Program-made: the position numbers and the translations under genes
Part shown: positions 1 through 5,721 of the stretch, piece by piece
How the letters are laid out: the number at the start of each line of letters is the position of its first letter
How positions within the stretch are numbered: position 1 is the first letter of the stretch
The notes under the pieces: model-generated
The model's database searches: none
Seen by the model: the letters and a program-made list of their open reading frames with translations, nothing else
Told to the model about the DNA's origin: nothing
Assembly (NCBI GenBank): GCA_013153295.1
Contig: JAADEV010000087.1
Span: 1 to 5,721, forward strand
DNA: 5,721 nucleotides
Origin: Aquificota bacterium
GTDB lineage: Bacteria > Aquificota > Aquificia > Aquificales > Hydrogenothermaceae
Reading direction: 5' to 3'

Positions 1-773
1 AAGGATTCTACAGATGAGTTAAGGGAGATTAACCTGATGTAATCTGTAAGTCTAAATATCCTGTCTGATTTTTCCTGTAGAACCTTTGTGAAGTTTTCAA
101 ATATGGCGATTTTTTCATATATACTGTCGTAGATACTGTCCAACTTTCTGGCTATATCAAAGGCATTTTTTATAACTTTAAAAAAGTCTGTATCTAAATA
201 TATACCCCTTAGCTCCTCAACCTTTAGAATATCTTTTTTAGCCTCAAGCTCCTTTGCAAGAACCATTTTCATAAAATCATCGTAGCTTTTGAAACCGAGG
301 CTGTTTAACGCCTCCATCAGCTTTTTGTATGAGGCGTCCATTCCACCTTTCTTTTCCTCTTCAAGTAGCTCTTTGTATAGCTTACTAACTACATCAAGTA
401 GCTCTGTTGTAGGTTTTATCCTAATGGAGATATACTTTACTATCTGTCCGTTTTCGTCTTTTAGGGGCATTACAGTGGCTAAAACCCAGTAGTAGCTCCC
501 GTCCTTTGCCATATTTTTTACATAGGCTACGATAGGTTTCCCTGACTGTATGTAATCCCACAGCAGTTTAAACACTATCCTTGGCATATCAGGGTGTCTT
601 ATTATGTTGTGGGGCGCTCCTATAAGCTCTTCCCTTGAGTATTTACTTACTCTATAGAAAACCTCGTTTCCAGAGAGGATTATACCTTTCAGGTCTGTCA
701 TAGAGAAGAACATCTCATCAGGTTTAAACGGTGATTCCATATTTTTAGGGTAAACTTTGTTTCTGTAGTGCAT
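1..773 (-). CDS. Aer-type PAS domain sensor protein, C-terminus cut by window edge
   Basis: The visible 257 residues start at an ATG (773-771) preceded by GGAGGG; that site lies over the end of the SNF2 gene, whose stop is 3 nt away. Residues about 20-125 form a PAS domain very close to the FAD-binding PAS domain of the aerotaxis receptor Aer. Seen directly are PHNIIRHPDMP (54-64), F68, W72, VKN (85-87), a DGSYYWV segment (91-97) and YISIRIK (114-120). Aligned to E. coli Aer from memory with a constant offset of two, the residues needed for FAD (N34, R57, H58, D60, W70, N85) correspond to N36, R59, H60, D62, W72 and N87. Residues 126-257 are helical and charged with no membrane segment. The visible end, IRLISLNSSVES, resembles the start of a chemoreceptor signalling hairpin (compare ISLNASIEAAR), so a soluble redox or oxygen-sensing chemotaxis-like protein is likely. 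The output domain is outside the window, so a non-chemotaxis role remains possible. Confidence 0.85.
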   Translation of the reverse strand, partial: MHYRNKVYPKNMESPFKPDEMFFSMTDLKGIILSGNEVFYRVSKYSREELIGAPHNIIRHPDMPRIVFKLLWDYIQSGKPIVAYVKNMAKDGSYYWVLATVMPLKDENGQIVKYISIRIKPTTELLDVVSKLYKELLEEEKKGGMDASYKKLMEALNSLGFKSYDDFMKMVLAKELEAKKDILKVEELRGIYLDTDFFKVIKNAFDIARKLDSIYDSIYEKIAIFENFTKVLQEKSDRIFRLTDYIRLISLNSSVES

Positions 774-776
774 CTC

Positions 777-2423
777 TTAGCCCTCCTTTGCCTTTAAGCC
801 TACAAAATCCATCAGGTCTTCCAGTGTTATCAGCTCTTCTTTTGCCCTTGGTATGCCGTCTATAACATTTTCTATCATTTTCTTCTTTTCTTCCAGCTTT
901 TTAAGTATCCTTTCCTCAACTGTGTCCTTCATTACAAACTGGTATATGTTTACCTTGTTTTTTTGTCCTATTCTGTGAACCCTGTCCTCTGCCTGCCACA
1001 TTTTTGCCGGGTTCCAGTGTAGGTCAAAGAAGACCACATAACTTGCCTCTGTAAGGGTTAACCCCTCCCCTGCAGAACCTACTGTGGCGATGAAAACATA
1101 CTTAGATTTATCCTGTTTAAACTCTTTAACAGCCCCTTCTTTTTCTTTCCTGTTAAGCCCGCCGTAGTATACAGATATGTATTCCGGATTTATATAAAAG
1201 GACAGGTTATCTTTTATCTTCTTTACCCCTGCTTTTACAAAGTTTGTAAAGATTATCACCTTTTCTTTTTCCTTTATAAGCTCAAGCACCATCTCCCTTA
1301 GCCTTTCCATCTTTGGGCTGTCTATACCGTTTGTTGGGAAGTTGCATATCTGCCTTAGCTTTTGTATAGACTGTATCAGGTTTCTTTTCATAATAAATTT
1401 AAAGTTTTTATCCCCTTTAAACCTGTTAAATAGCTCTTCCAGTCTTTTTGTTTCCTTGCCAAGGATATACTCGTATTCTGCCCTTTGTAATGGGGACAGC
1501 TCAAACTTTTCTATTTCTGTAGGTAGCTTTTCAGGTAGGTCTTTTAAAACATCTTTTTTTAACCTACGCAACATTATAGGTTGTATCAATGCCTTTGCGT
1601 CTTCCTCTGTAAAGTTAGGTGGTTTTACAAAGTCTGGGTTTAGAAACTCATACAGGGATAAAAGCTCCTTAAGGTTGTTCTGGAGAGGTGTCCCACTTAA
1701 AGCCCATCTATACTGGGCAAACTTTGATACAAACTTTACAGCCTTTGTTTTTAGGGCGTCTGGGTTCTTTATGTTGTGTGCCTCATCAAGTATCACAAGG
1801 TCTATATCCTTTCTAAACTCTTTTATTAGTTCTTTTTCTGTTTTATAGTCATTTTTTAATGTGTCGTAGCTTATTAAATAAATATCAGCCTTTGATTTGT
1901 ATAGTTTTTTCCTTGTTTCTTTACTGCTGTTTAAGGTTATAAACTTAAGTTCTGGAGACCATTTTTTAAGGTGTTCCTCCCAGACTGTTATCAGGTTTGT
2001 TGGGACTACAACAAGGGCTTTTTTTATCTTTCCTTGCAAAAACAGTATTCTCATTGCTGTGGTGGACATTACAGTTTTTCCTGTCCCCATCTGGTCTGCT
2101 AAAAGGGCTGATTTTTTTGACAGTAGGAATTTTATACCCTGTATCTGGTAGTTAAACAGCTTGTTAGGGAAGTTTATAGGAATATCAAATATAGAAAGGT
2201 TCTGGGGTTTTTCTTCCTGTTGTTCATTTTTGTTTTTTTCCCTCTTGTCTATAATATCCTTCTGTATATCAAGTCTTGGGCTACATTTTATATCCTTGTC
2301 TTTTATACTTTTTAGCAGGTTTTCAGATACAGAATACCCACCCCTTGGGAAAAGTTTCTCCGTTTTTACAATTATCGGCTTTACCAGATTACTTGATATG
2401 TAAATCTCCTCTTTTATCCTCAC
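777..2423 (-). CDS. SNF2-family DNA-dependent ATPase / helicase-like protein
   Basis: This 548-residue protein has a complete superfamily 2 SNF2 core. Motif I is DQMGTGKT (110-117), motif II DEAH (213-216), motif III SGTPLQN (243-249), followed by the SNF2-typical MLRRLKKDVLKDLPEK block (284-299). In the second RecA lobe are IIFTNF (390-395), motif V around GSAGEGLTLTEA (449-460) and motif VI QAEDRVHRIGQ (477-487). All catalytic residues, including the arginine finger region, are present, so it should be an active ATPase that translocates on double-stranded DNA or remodels protein-DNA complexes; such enzymes usually lack strand-unwinding activity. Residues 1-85 form a short, charged N-terminal region with no domain I recognise. 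No SWIM zinc finger, nuclease or methylase domain is fused, and the protein is short for bacterial SNF2 proteins (HepA/RapA is about 970 aa). The start is GTG at 2423-2421; the next Met is residue 112, too late. It overlaps the upstream gene by 35 nt. The specific role (repair, transcription recycling, defence) cannot be read from the sequence. Confidence 0.93.
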   Translation of the reverse strand: MRIKEEIYISSNLVKPIIVKTEKLFPRGGYSVSENLLKSIKDKDIKCSPRLDIQKDIIDKREKNKNEQQEEKPQNLSIFDIPINFPNKLFNYQIQGIKFLLSKKSALLADQMGTGKTVMSTTAMRILFLQGKIKKALVVVPTNLITVWEEHLKKWSPELKFITLNSSKETRKKLYKSKADIYLISYDTLKNDYKTEKELIKEFRKDIDLVILDEAHNIKNPDALKTKAVKFVSKFAQYRWALSGTPLQNNLKELLSLYEFLNPDFVKPPNFTEEDAKALIQPIMLRRLKKDVLKDLPEKLPTEIEKFELSPLQRAEYEYILGKETKRLEELFNRFKGDKNFKFIMKRNLIQSIQKLRQICNFPTNGIDSPKMERLREMVLELIKEKEKVIIFTNFVKAGVKKIKDNLSFYINPEYISVYYGGLNRKEKEGAVKEFKQDKSKYVFIATVGSAGEGLTLTEASYVVFFDLHWNPAKMWQAEDRVHRIGQKNKVNIYQFVMKDTVEERILKKLEEKKKMIENVIDGIPRAKEELITLEDLMDFVGLKAKEG

Positions 2424-2928
2424 TTTTACTCTCCATAAGATACTTTATTGCCTTTTCTATCCTGTTAAAAGGTTCCATAAGGTCGTGTCTGCTGTAAACA
2501 TCTTGTAAAAATTTGTATATACTTACAGCTTGGTTTTCGTCCTCTTCACTTATTGTTATATACAGTGGTGGTAGCTTTTTGTATATGCTGATTATCTTCC
2601 TGTTTAGTTTGTTTGTTGGCATAAAAGCCTCGTAGGGCTGTATATGGACTACGGGCTTGTCTATCTCCTTTCTAAGCTGTAGCAGGTTTTTATGTTTTGT
2701 TAAAACAAGCCCATAATCCTCCTCCACAGAGTTAAGTAGTTGTAGGGCAAACTTTTCCTTGTATACCACATCTTCAAGGGTTTCCCCGTAGAGTATCTCC
2801 TGTAGTTTGTCCATATCCATATCTGATGTTATACGGAACTCAAGGGGTCTGGTTTTTTCGTCTGTTATTAGTATCCCAGCTTTATGGATAGAGTTTTCAG
2901 ACACAAAGTTTATAAAGGCTAAATTCAT
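2389..2928 (-). CDS. Conserved-looking protein of unknown function, coupled to SNF2 ATPase
   Basis: I do not recognise a named family in this 179-residue protein. The start is solid: GGAGAGG (2940-2934) lies 5 nt before the ATG. It is soluble, with no signal peptide or membrane segment. The N-terminal half looks like an alpha/beta domain: a strand (AGILITDEKT, 17-26), then RPLEFRITS (27-35) and a helix with LQEILYG (42-48), then a helix around 53-68 and LVLTKHKNLLQLRK (74-87). The RPLEFRITS plus QEILYG combination feels like a conserved signature I have seen in uncharacterised bacterial proteins, but I cannot name the source. Residues 105-165 look mostly helical, with a short strand (PPLYITIS, 120-127), and the last 15 residues are highly charged. 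The 3' end overlaps the SNF2 start by 35 nt, so a partner or regulator of that ATPase is a reasonable inference, not a demonstrated one. Confidence 0.85.
   Translation of the reverse strand: MNLAFINFVSENSIHKAGILITDEKTRPLEFRITSDMDMDKLQEILYGETLEDVVYKEKFALQLLNSVEEDYGLVLTKHKNLLQLRKEIDKPVVHIQPYEAFMPTNKLNRKIISIYKKLPPLYITISEEDENQAVSIYKFLQDVYSRHDLMEPFNRIEKAIKYLMESKSEDKRGDLHIK
2429..2434 (-). promoter_or_regulatory. Ribosome binding site fixing the GTG start of the SNF2 gene
   Basis: GGAGAG on the minus strand sits 5 nt before the GTG codon, inside the 3' end of the upstream 179-codon gene. Its position supports the GTG start and the resulting 35-nt gene overlap, and suggests translational coupling of the two proteins. 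Confidence 0.6.
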
Positions 2929-3020
2929 TAAAACCTCTCCAGAATGGTATTTAAACTATTTTCGTGTTAAAGTTGCTGTAGGTTTAGCCCTTAAATTTAT
3001 GCAAAGTATTGTTAGAAATA

Positions 3021-3049
3021 TTGACAATGTTAAACTAAAATATTATATT
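3021..3049 (+). promoter_or_regulatory. Near-consensus sigma-70-type promoter of dnaK
   Basis: A perfect -35 box TTGACA (3021-3026), a 17-bp spacer and a -10 box TATATT (3044-3049, five of six matches) predict a start near 3056, giving a leader of about 28 nt. No CIRCE operator (TTAGCACTC-N9-GAGTGCTAA) and no sigma-32-type -10 box (CCCCATNT) is visible here, so strong housekeeping transcription is the simplest reading. The -10 box lies inside an AT palindrome shared with the opposing promoter. Confidence 0.75.
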
Positions 3050-3052
3050 TTA
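3036..3052. repeat. 17-bp AT palindrome over both divergent -10 boxes
   Basis: TAAAATAT, a central T, then ATATTTTA form perfect 8-bp arms. The palindrome covers the dnaK -10 box and the candidate minus-strand -10 box. It could be an operator or simply the result of two overlapping AT-rich -10 elements; the second explanation is simpler. Confidence 0.5.
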
Positions 3053-3070
3053 TAAAAAAGAATTACTGAA
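3042..3070 (-). promoter_or_regulatory. Candidate minus-strand promoter for the 179-aa/SNF2/PAS operon
   Basis: On the minus strand, a perfect -10 hexamer TATAAT (3047-3042) lies 17 bp from a poor -35 TTCAGT (3070-3065, three of six matches). It would start transcription near 3035 and leave a leader of about 105 nt before the first gene of the operon. AT-rich DNA produces such matches easily, and a promoter closer to the gene is not excluded, although I found none better between 2941 and 3035. Confidence 0.35.
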
Positions 3071-3084
3071 ATGGAGGTAAAAAG

Positions 3085-4977
3085 ATGGGCAAGGTTATTG
3101 GTATAGACCTTGGGACAACAAACTCTGTTGTATCTGTAATGCAAGGTGGAGAACCTGTTGTTATAGCCAATCAGGAGGGATTTAGAACAACCCCATCTGT
3201 TGTTTCTTGGACAAAGGAAGGGGAGATACTTGTTGGAGACCCTGCAAAAAGAAGGGCAGTATTAGACCCTGAAAACACAATATATGAAAGTAAAAGGTTT
3301 ATAGGTAGAAAGTTTGAAGAGGTTCAGGAGGAGATAAAACACGTCCCTTACAAAGTTGTTGCAGATGAGAAAGGGGACGCCGCCTTTGATGTGCCAAACG
3401 CAGGTAAGATAGTAAGACCTGAGGAAGTAGGCGCCCAGATACTTAAAAAGCTAAAAGAAGCGGCAGAAAGCTATCTGGGAGAGAAGATAACAGAGGCAGT
3501 TATCACAGTTCCAGCTTACTTTAACGAAAGACAGAGACAGGCTACAAAAGACGCAGGTAAAATAGCCGGCTTAGAGGTTAAAAGGATAATAAACGAACCT
3601 ACAGCCGCCGCTTTAGCCTACGGTCTGGACAAAAAATCTGATGTTAAGATACTTGTTTACGACTTCGGTGGTGGAACCTTTGATGTGTCCATACTTGAAG
3701 GTGGGGACGGTGTAATAGAAGTTAAAGTATCTGACGGTGATACACACCTTGGAGGTGCAGATATAGATGCCAGAATAGTAAACTGGCTTGTTGAAGAGTT
3801 CCAAAAGGAACACGGAATTGACCTGAGAAAGGACAAAACAGCATTCCAAAGACTGAAAGAGGCGGCTGAACAGGCTAAGAAAGAGTTATCCTTTAAGATG
3901 GAAACAGAGATTAACCTACCGTTTATCACAATAGACCCTAACACAAACCAGCCACTACACCTTGAGAAAAAGCTAACAAGGGCAAGACTTGAGGAGATGA
4001 TAAAAGACCTGATAGACAGAACAATGGATATTGTTAAAAGGGCATTGGAAGAGGCTAAACTAACACCACAGGATATAGATGATGTTGTCCTTGTTGGAGG
4101 TTCTACCAGAATACCGTTAGTCCAACAGAGAATTAAGGAGTTCTTCGGAAAAGAACCACACAAAGGTGTTAACCCTGACGAGGTTGTTGCTGTAGGTGCC
4201 GCAATACAAGGTGGTGTGCTTGCAGGTGAGGTAAAAGATGTATTACTTATAGATGTGACACCACTTTCCCTTGGAATAGAGACACTTGGCGGTGTTATGA
4301 CAGTTCTTATCCCAAGGAACACACCTATACCAACTAAAAAATGTGAGGTGTTTACAACCGCCGCAGATAACCAGACACAGGTTGAGATACACGTTCTCCA
4401 AGGTGAAAGAAAAATGGCTAAGGAGAACAAATCCCTTGGTAGATTTTTCCTAACAGATATACCGCCAGCCCCAAGGGGAGTGCCACAGATTGAGGTATGC
4501 TTTGATATAGACGCAGACGGTATACTACACGTTACCGCCACAGACAAGGCAACAGGAAAATCCCAATCCATAACAGTTCAGCAGTCCTCAGGACTAACAG
4601 AAGAGGAGATTAACAAGATAATAGAAGAGGCTAAAAAACACGAAGAGGAAGACAGAAAGTTCCAAGAAACTGTGGAGTTAAGAAACCAGCTTGATGCCCT
4701 TGTATACAGCCTTGAGAAAACAGTTAAAGAAAATGAAGGCAAACTAACAGAAGAAGAGAAGAAAGAGGCTGAAGAGGTTGTAAAAGAGGCTAAAGAGGCT
4801 ATAGAAAGCAACGATAAGGGCAGAATACAGTCTGCTATAGATAAGATTACATCTGTTGCCAACAAAATAGCCCAAAAACTGTATCAAGGTGGACAGGGAC
4901 AACAGCAACCTCCACAGTCAGGACAGCAAGGACAGGACAAGAAGGACGATGATGTAATAGACCCAGAGGTAAGCTAA
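3085..4977 (+). CDS. dnaK: Molecular chaperone DnaK (Hsp70)
   Basis: Complete 630-residue Hsp70 that binds exposed hydrophobic peptide segments in the cytoplasm and cycles with DnaJ and GrpE. The start is ATG with GGAGGT (3073-3078) 6 nt upstream. The nucleotide-binding domain shows phosphate-1 [10 protein letters not shown] (5-14), catalytic K70, the proline switch P143 in [16 protein letters not shown] (170-180), phosphate-2 DFGGGTFD (193-200, with T198 matching E. coli T199) and the adenosine motif [10 protein letters not shown] (335-344). The interdomain linker is VLLID (386-390), followed by [13 protein letters not shown]. The beta-sandwich substrate domain runs to about 500, the helical lid from about 505 to 600, and then a Gly/Gln/Pro-rich flexible tail ends in an acidic [10 protein letters not shown]. 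Length and architecture are normal for bacterial DnaK (E. coli 638 aa). Two cysteines, C420 and C472, lie in the substrate domain. The gene stands alone with its own promoter and terminator; no grpE, dnaJ or hrcA is in the window. Confidence 0.99.
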   Translation: MGKVIGIDLGTTNSVVSVMQGGEPVVIANQEGFRTTPSVVSWTKEGEILVGDPAKRRAVLDPENTIYESKRFIGRKFEEVQEEIKHVPYKVVADEKGDAAFDVPNAGKIVRPEEVGAQILKKLKEAAESYLGEKITEAVITVPAYFNERQRQATKDAGKIAGLEVKRIINEPTAAALAYGLDKKSDVKILVYDFGGGTFDVSILEGGDGVIEVKVSDGDTHLGGADIDARIVNWLVEEFQKEHGIDLRKDKTAFQRLKEAAEQAKKELSFKMETEINLPFITIDPNTNQPLHLEKKLTRARLEEMIKDLIDRTMDIVKRALEEAKLTPQDIDDVVLVGGSTRIPLVQQRIKEFFGKEPHKGVNPDEVVAVGAAIQGGVLAGEVKDVLLIDVTPLSLGIETLGGVMTVLIPRNTPIPTKKCEVFTTAADNQTQVEIHVLQGERKMAKENKSLGRFFLTDIPPAPRGVPQIEVCFDIDADGILHVTATDKATGKSQSITVQQSSGLTEEEINKIIEEAKKHEEEDRKFQETVELRNQLDALVYSLEKTVKENEGKLTEEEKKEAEEVVKEAKEAIESNDKGRIQSAIDKITSVANKIAQKLYQGGQGQQQPPQSGQQGQDKKDDDVIDPEVS

Positions 4978-4986
4978 ACCTCCACC

Positions 4987-5011
4987 AAGCCCCCAGACGG
5001 GGGCTTTTTTT
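4987..5011 (+). terminator. Intrinsic terminator of dnaK
   Basis: An 8-bp perfect stem, AAGCCCCC (4987-4994) pairing with GGGGGCTT (4999-5006), has a 4-nt loop AGAC and ends in a run of seven T (5005-5011). It starts 10 nt after the dnaK stop. The opposite strand has no T run, so it acts in the plus direction only. Confidence 0.95.
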
Positions 5012-5223
5012 ATACCCTAATTAAAGACTTCTGCTGTAGAACCTTCAACAGCCTATCCATAGACAAAGGGAAATGTGAAAAGGTTAATAAGAAGTGATAG
5101 TTAGTGATGAAATTTTTATTGGTACTGTTCTCCATCTATTGAACTAATACAACGAAGCAACGACAAAGATATGTAGCCAGTGTTAGGTGAGAATGTCACA
5201 TATAACAAAAGAGTATCCTAAAA
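5012..5223. other. Gene-poor spacer between dnaK terminator and pilin-like gene
   Basis: No convincing intact gene is present. An imperfect hairpin (5034-5051, CTGTAGA and TCAACAG around ACCT with one A-A mismatch) is weak. An 11-codon reading frame at 5107-5142 has no good ribosome binding site. The last third holds a possible tnpB remnant, listed separately. No clear promoter for the downstream pilin-like gene could be placed, although it must be transcribed from somewhere here because the dnaK terminator is strong. Confidence 0.5.
5148..5201 (+). pseudogene. Possible relic of a TnpB (IS200/IS605 OrfB) zinc finger
   Basis: In this frame the DNA reads YNEATTKICSQC, then a stop (TAG, 5184-5186), then VRMSH. 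TnpB proteins of the IS200/IS605 family carry a C-terminal zinc finger that typically begins with a segment like PSSKTCSxCG, with a few more residues before a Met/Leu and the second CxxC. Here the first CxxC half-motif is followed by a stop where Gly is expected, and another stop lies just upstream (TAA, 5145-5147). If real, only about 18 codons remain recognisable, with no second CxxC and no element ends. The match is short and could be chance. Confidence 0.2.
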
Positions 5224-5652
5224 TTGCTTGAAAATAAAAAGGGTATAGCCCTTCTTACAGCTTTGATACTCGGTTTTATATCCCTTTCTATTGTAGCTAC
5301 AGTTGTATATCTGTTGATAAACCATACAAAGGTTTCCAGTATGAGCTATAACTACACAACAGCCCTTGAAGTGGGTAAAGGTATAGCAAACCTTATAATA
5401 AACAGAATAGAAAACGGGACGCTACAGTGTGGGGGAAAAAGTTGTATACCCTGTCCAAGGGAAACAACAGATAGATGTAAGATAGATATAGGTATCAACC
5501 AGCTTGGGGATTACACAGTTGAAGGATACCTTACAGGATACAAAGGGGTTATACTTGGAACAGACAACTACCAGATTTTTACAGTTAAGGTTATCTCCAG
5601 TGGGAAAAGGGGAGAAGTAGCCCAGATAGAGTTTATATACCAACTAAGGTAG
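5224..5652 (+). CDS. PilX/GspK-like type IV pilin-like protein with four cysteines
   Basis: This 142-residue protein begins with a type IV prepilin-like leader: MLENKKG, then IALLTALIL. The expected prepilin peptidase (PilD) cut is after G7, leaving a 135-residue mature protein anchored by a hydrophobic helix (about 8-32). The usual Glu at mature position 5 is replaced by Thr, as is common in GspK pseudopilins and some PilX-type minor pilins, which suggests a minor, tip or priming subunit. After the helix comes a segment with C69, C74, C77 and C85 (CX4CX2CX7C), then a probable beta-rich C-terminus ending IEFIYQLR. The start is TTG (5224-5226): an in-frame stop lies at 5203-5205, no ATG or GTG lies between, and this start gives a normal leader length. 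The ribosome binding site is poor (GAG, 5211-5213). No other pilus gene is seen nearby. The pilin-like class is well supported; the exact subfamily is not. Confidence 0.8.
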   Translation: MLENKKGIALLTALILGFISLSIVATVVYLLINHTKVSSMSYNYTTALEVGKGIANLIINRIENGTLQCGGKSCIPCPRETTDRCKIDIGINQLGDYTVEGYLTGYKGVILGTDNYQIFTVKVISSGKRGEVAQIEFIYQLR

Positions 5653-5658
5653 GGAAAA

Positions 5659-5721
5659 ATGCCCCAGATAAGACAGTCCATAGAAAAGTTAGAAGAAAGT
5701 ATACTCCACCCAAAGGCGGCA
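5659..5721 (+). CDS. Start of a downstream gene, possibly dGTPase-like phosphohydrolase (partial)
   Basis: An ATG follows the pilin-like stop by 6 nt, with a good GGTAGGG site (5648-5654) overlapping that stop, so translation is probably coupled. Twenty-one codons are visible before the window ends: MPQIRQSIEKLEESIL, then HPKAA. An amphipathic N-terminal helix followed by a LxPxAxxS-like position is how dGTP triphosphohydrolase-like HD-domain proteins begin (for example EExxLSPYAxxSxxSRGR), and that is my tentative reading. The catalytic HD motifs lie outside the window, so the assignment is a guess from the first residues only; the existence of the gene is more certain than its function. Confidence 0.5.
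   Translation, partial: MPQIRQSIEKLEESILHPKAA

Noticed and set aside
1342..1848. Plus-strand open frame opposite the SNF2 gene
   Set aside because: Phe/Ser/Leu-rich composition is typical of the complement of a Lys/Glu-rich gene, and the SNF2 motifs on the other strand are unambiguous.
3010..3028. Weak inverted repeat TTGT...ACAA around the dnaK -35 box
   Set aside because: Only the outer four bases and a few scattered positions pair, which is expected by chance in AT-rich DNA.
3657..4571. Long minus-strand open frame (304 codons) opposite dnaK
   Set aside because: It is antisense to strongly conserved dnaK codons, Ser/Thr-rich as expected for a mirror frame, and has no credible ribosome binding site.
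5034..5045. The 12-mer CTGTAGAACCTT occurs here and at 75-86
   Set aside because: One shared 12-mer is about what chance gives in a window this size, and the other copy is inside the PAS gene codons.
5107..5142. Eleven-codon reading frame beginning MKFLLVLF
   Set aside because: It is very short, lacks a clear ribosome binding site and stops before any recognisable feature.

Overview
The window looks like the chromosome of a thermophilic bacterium of the Aquificales, most likely near Persephonella/Sulfurihydrogenibium (Hydrogenothermaceae). This is an inference. It rests on the AT-rich DNA, heavy use of ATA (Ile) and AGA/AGG (Arg) codons, Lys/Glu-rich proteins, strong GGAGG-type ribosome binding sites, very tight gene packing, and the general character of the DnaK sequence. 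No taxonomic search was run.

Left half (1-2928, minus strand): three tightly packed genes, read right to left. They are a 179-residue conserved-looking protein of unknown function, a 548-residue SNF2-family DNA-dependent ATPase with all helicase motifs intact, and an Aer-type PAS sensor protein that runs off the left edge. The first two genes overlap by 35 nt and the last two are 3 nt apart, so they are probably co-transcribed and translationally coupled.

Middle (2929-5011): a short AT-rich divergent promoter region, then a complete plus-strand dnaK (630 aa) with its own near-consensus housekeeping promoter, strong RBS and a textbook intrinsic terminator. It is therefore a single-gene unit. 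No grpE or dnaJ lies in the window, and no CIRCE operator is visible in the leader.

Right part (5012-5721): about 210 nt of gene-poor DNA that may hold a remnant of an IS200/IS605-type tnpB zinc finger (speculative). It is followed by a small PilX/GspK-like type IV pilin-like protein that starts at TTG. The last 63 nt are the start of another gene, tentatively a dGTPase-like phosphohydrolase, just 6 nt downstream.

The most interesting parts are the coupled unknown protein/SNF2 ATPase pair with an aerotaxis-type sensor in the same operon, the overlapping divergent promoters, and the unusual stretch before the pilin gene. I see no CRISPR array, tRNA, rRNA or intact mobile element.
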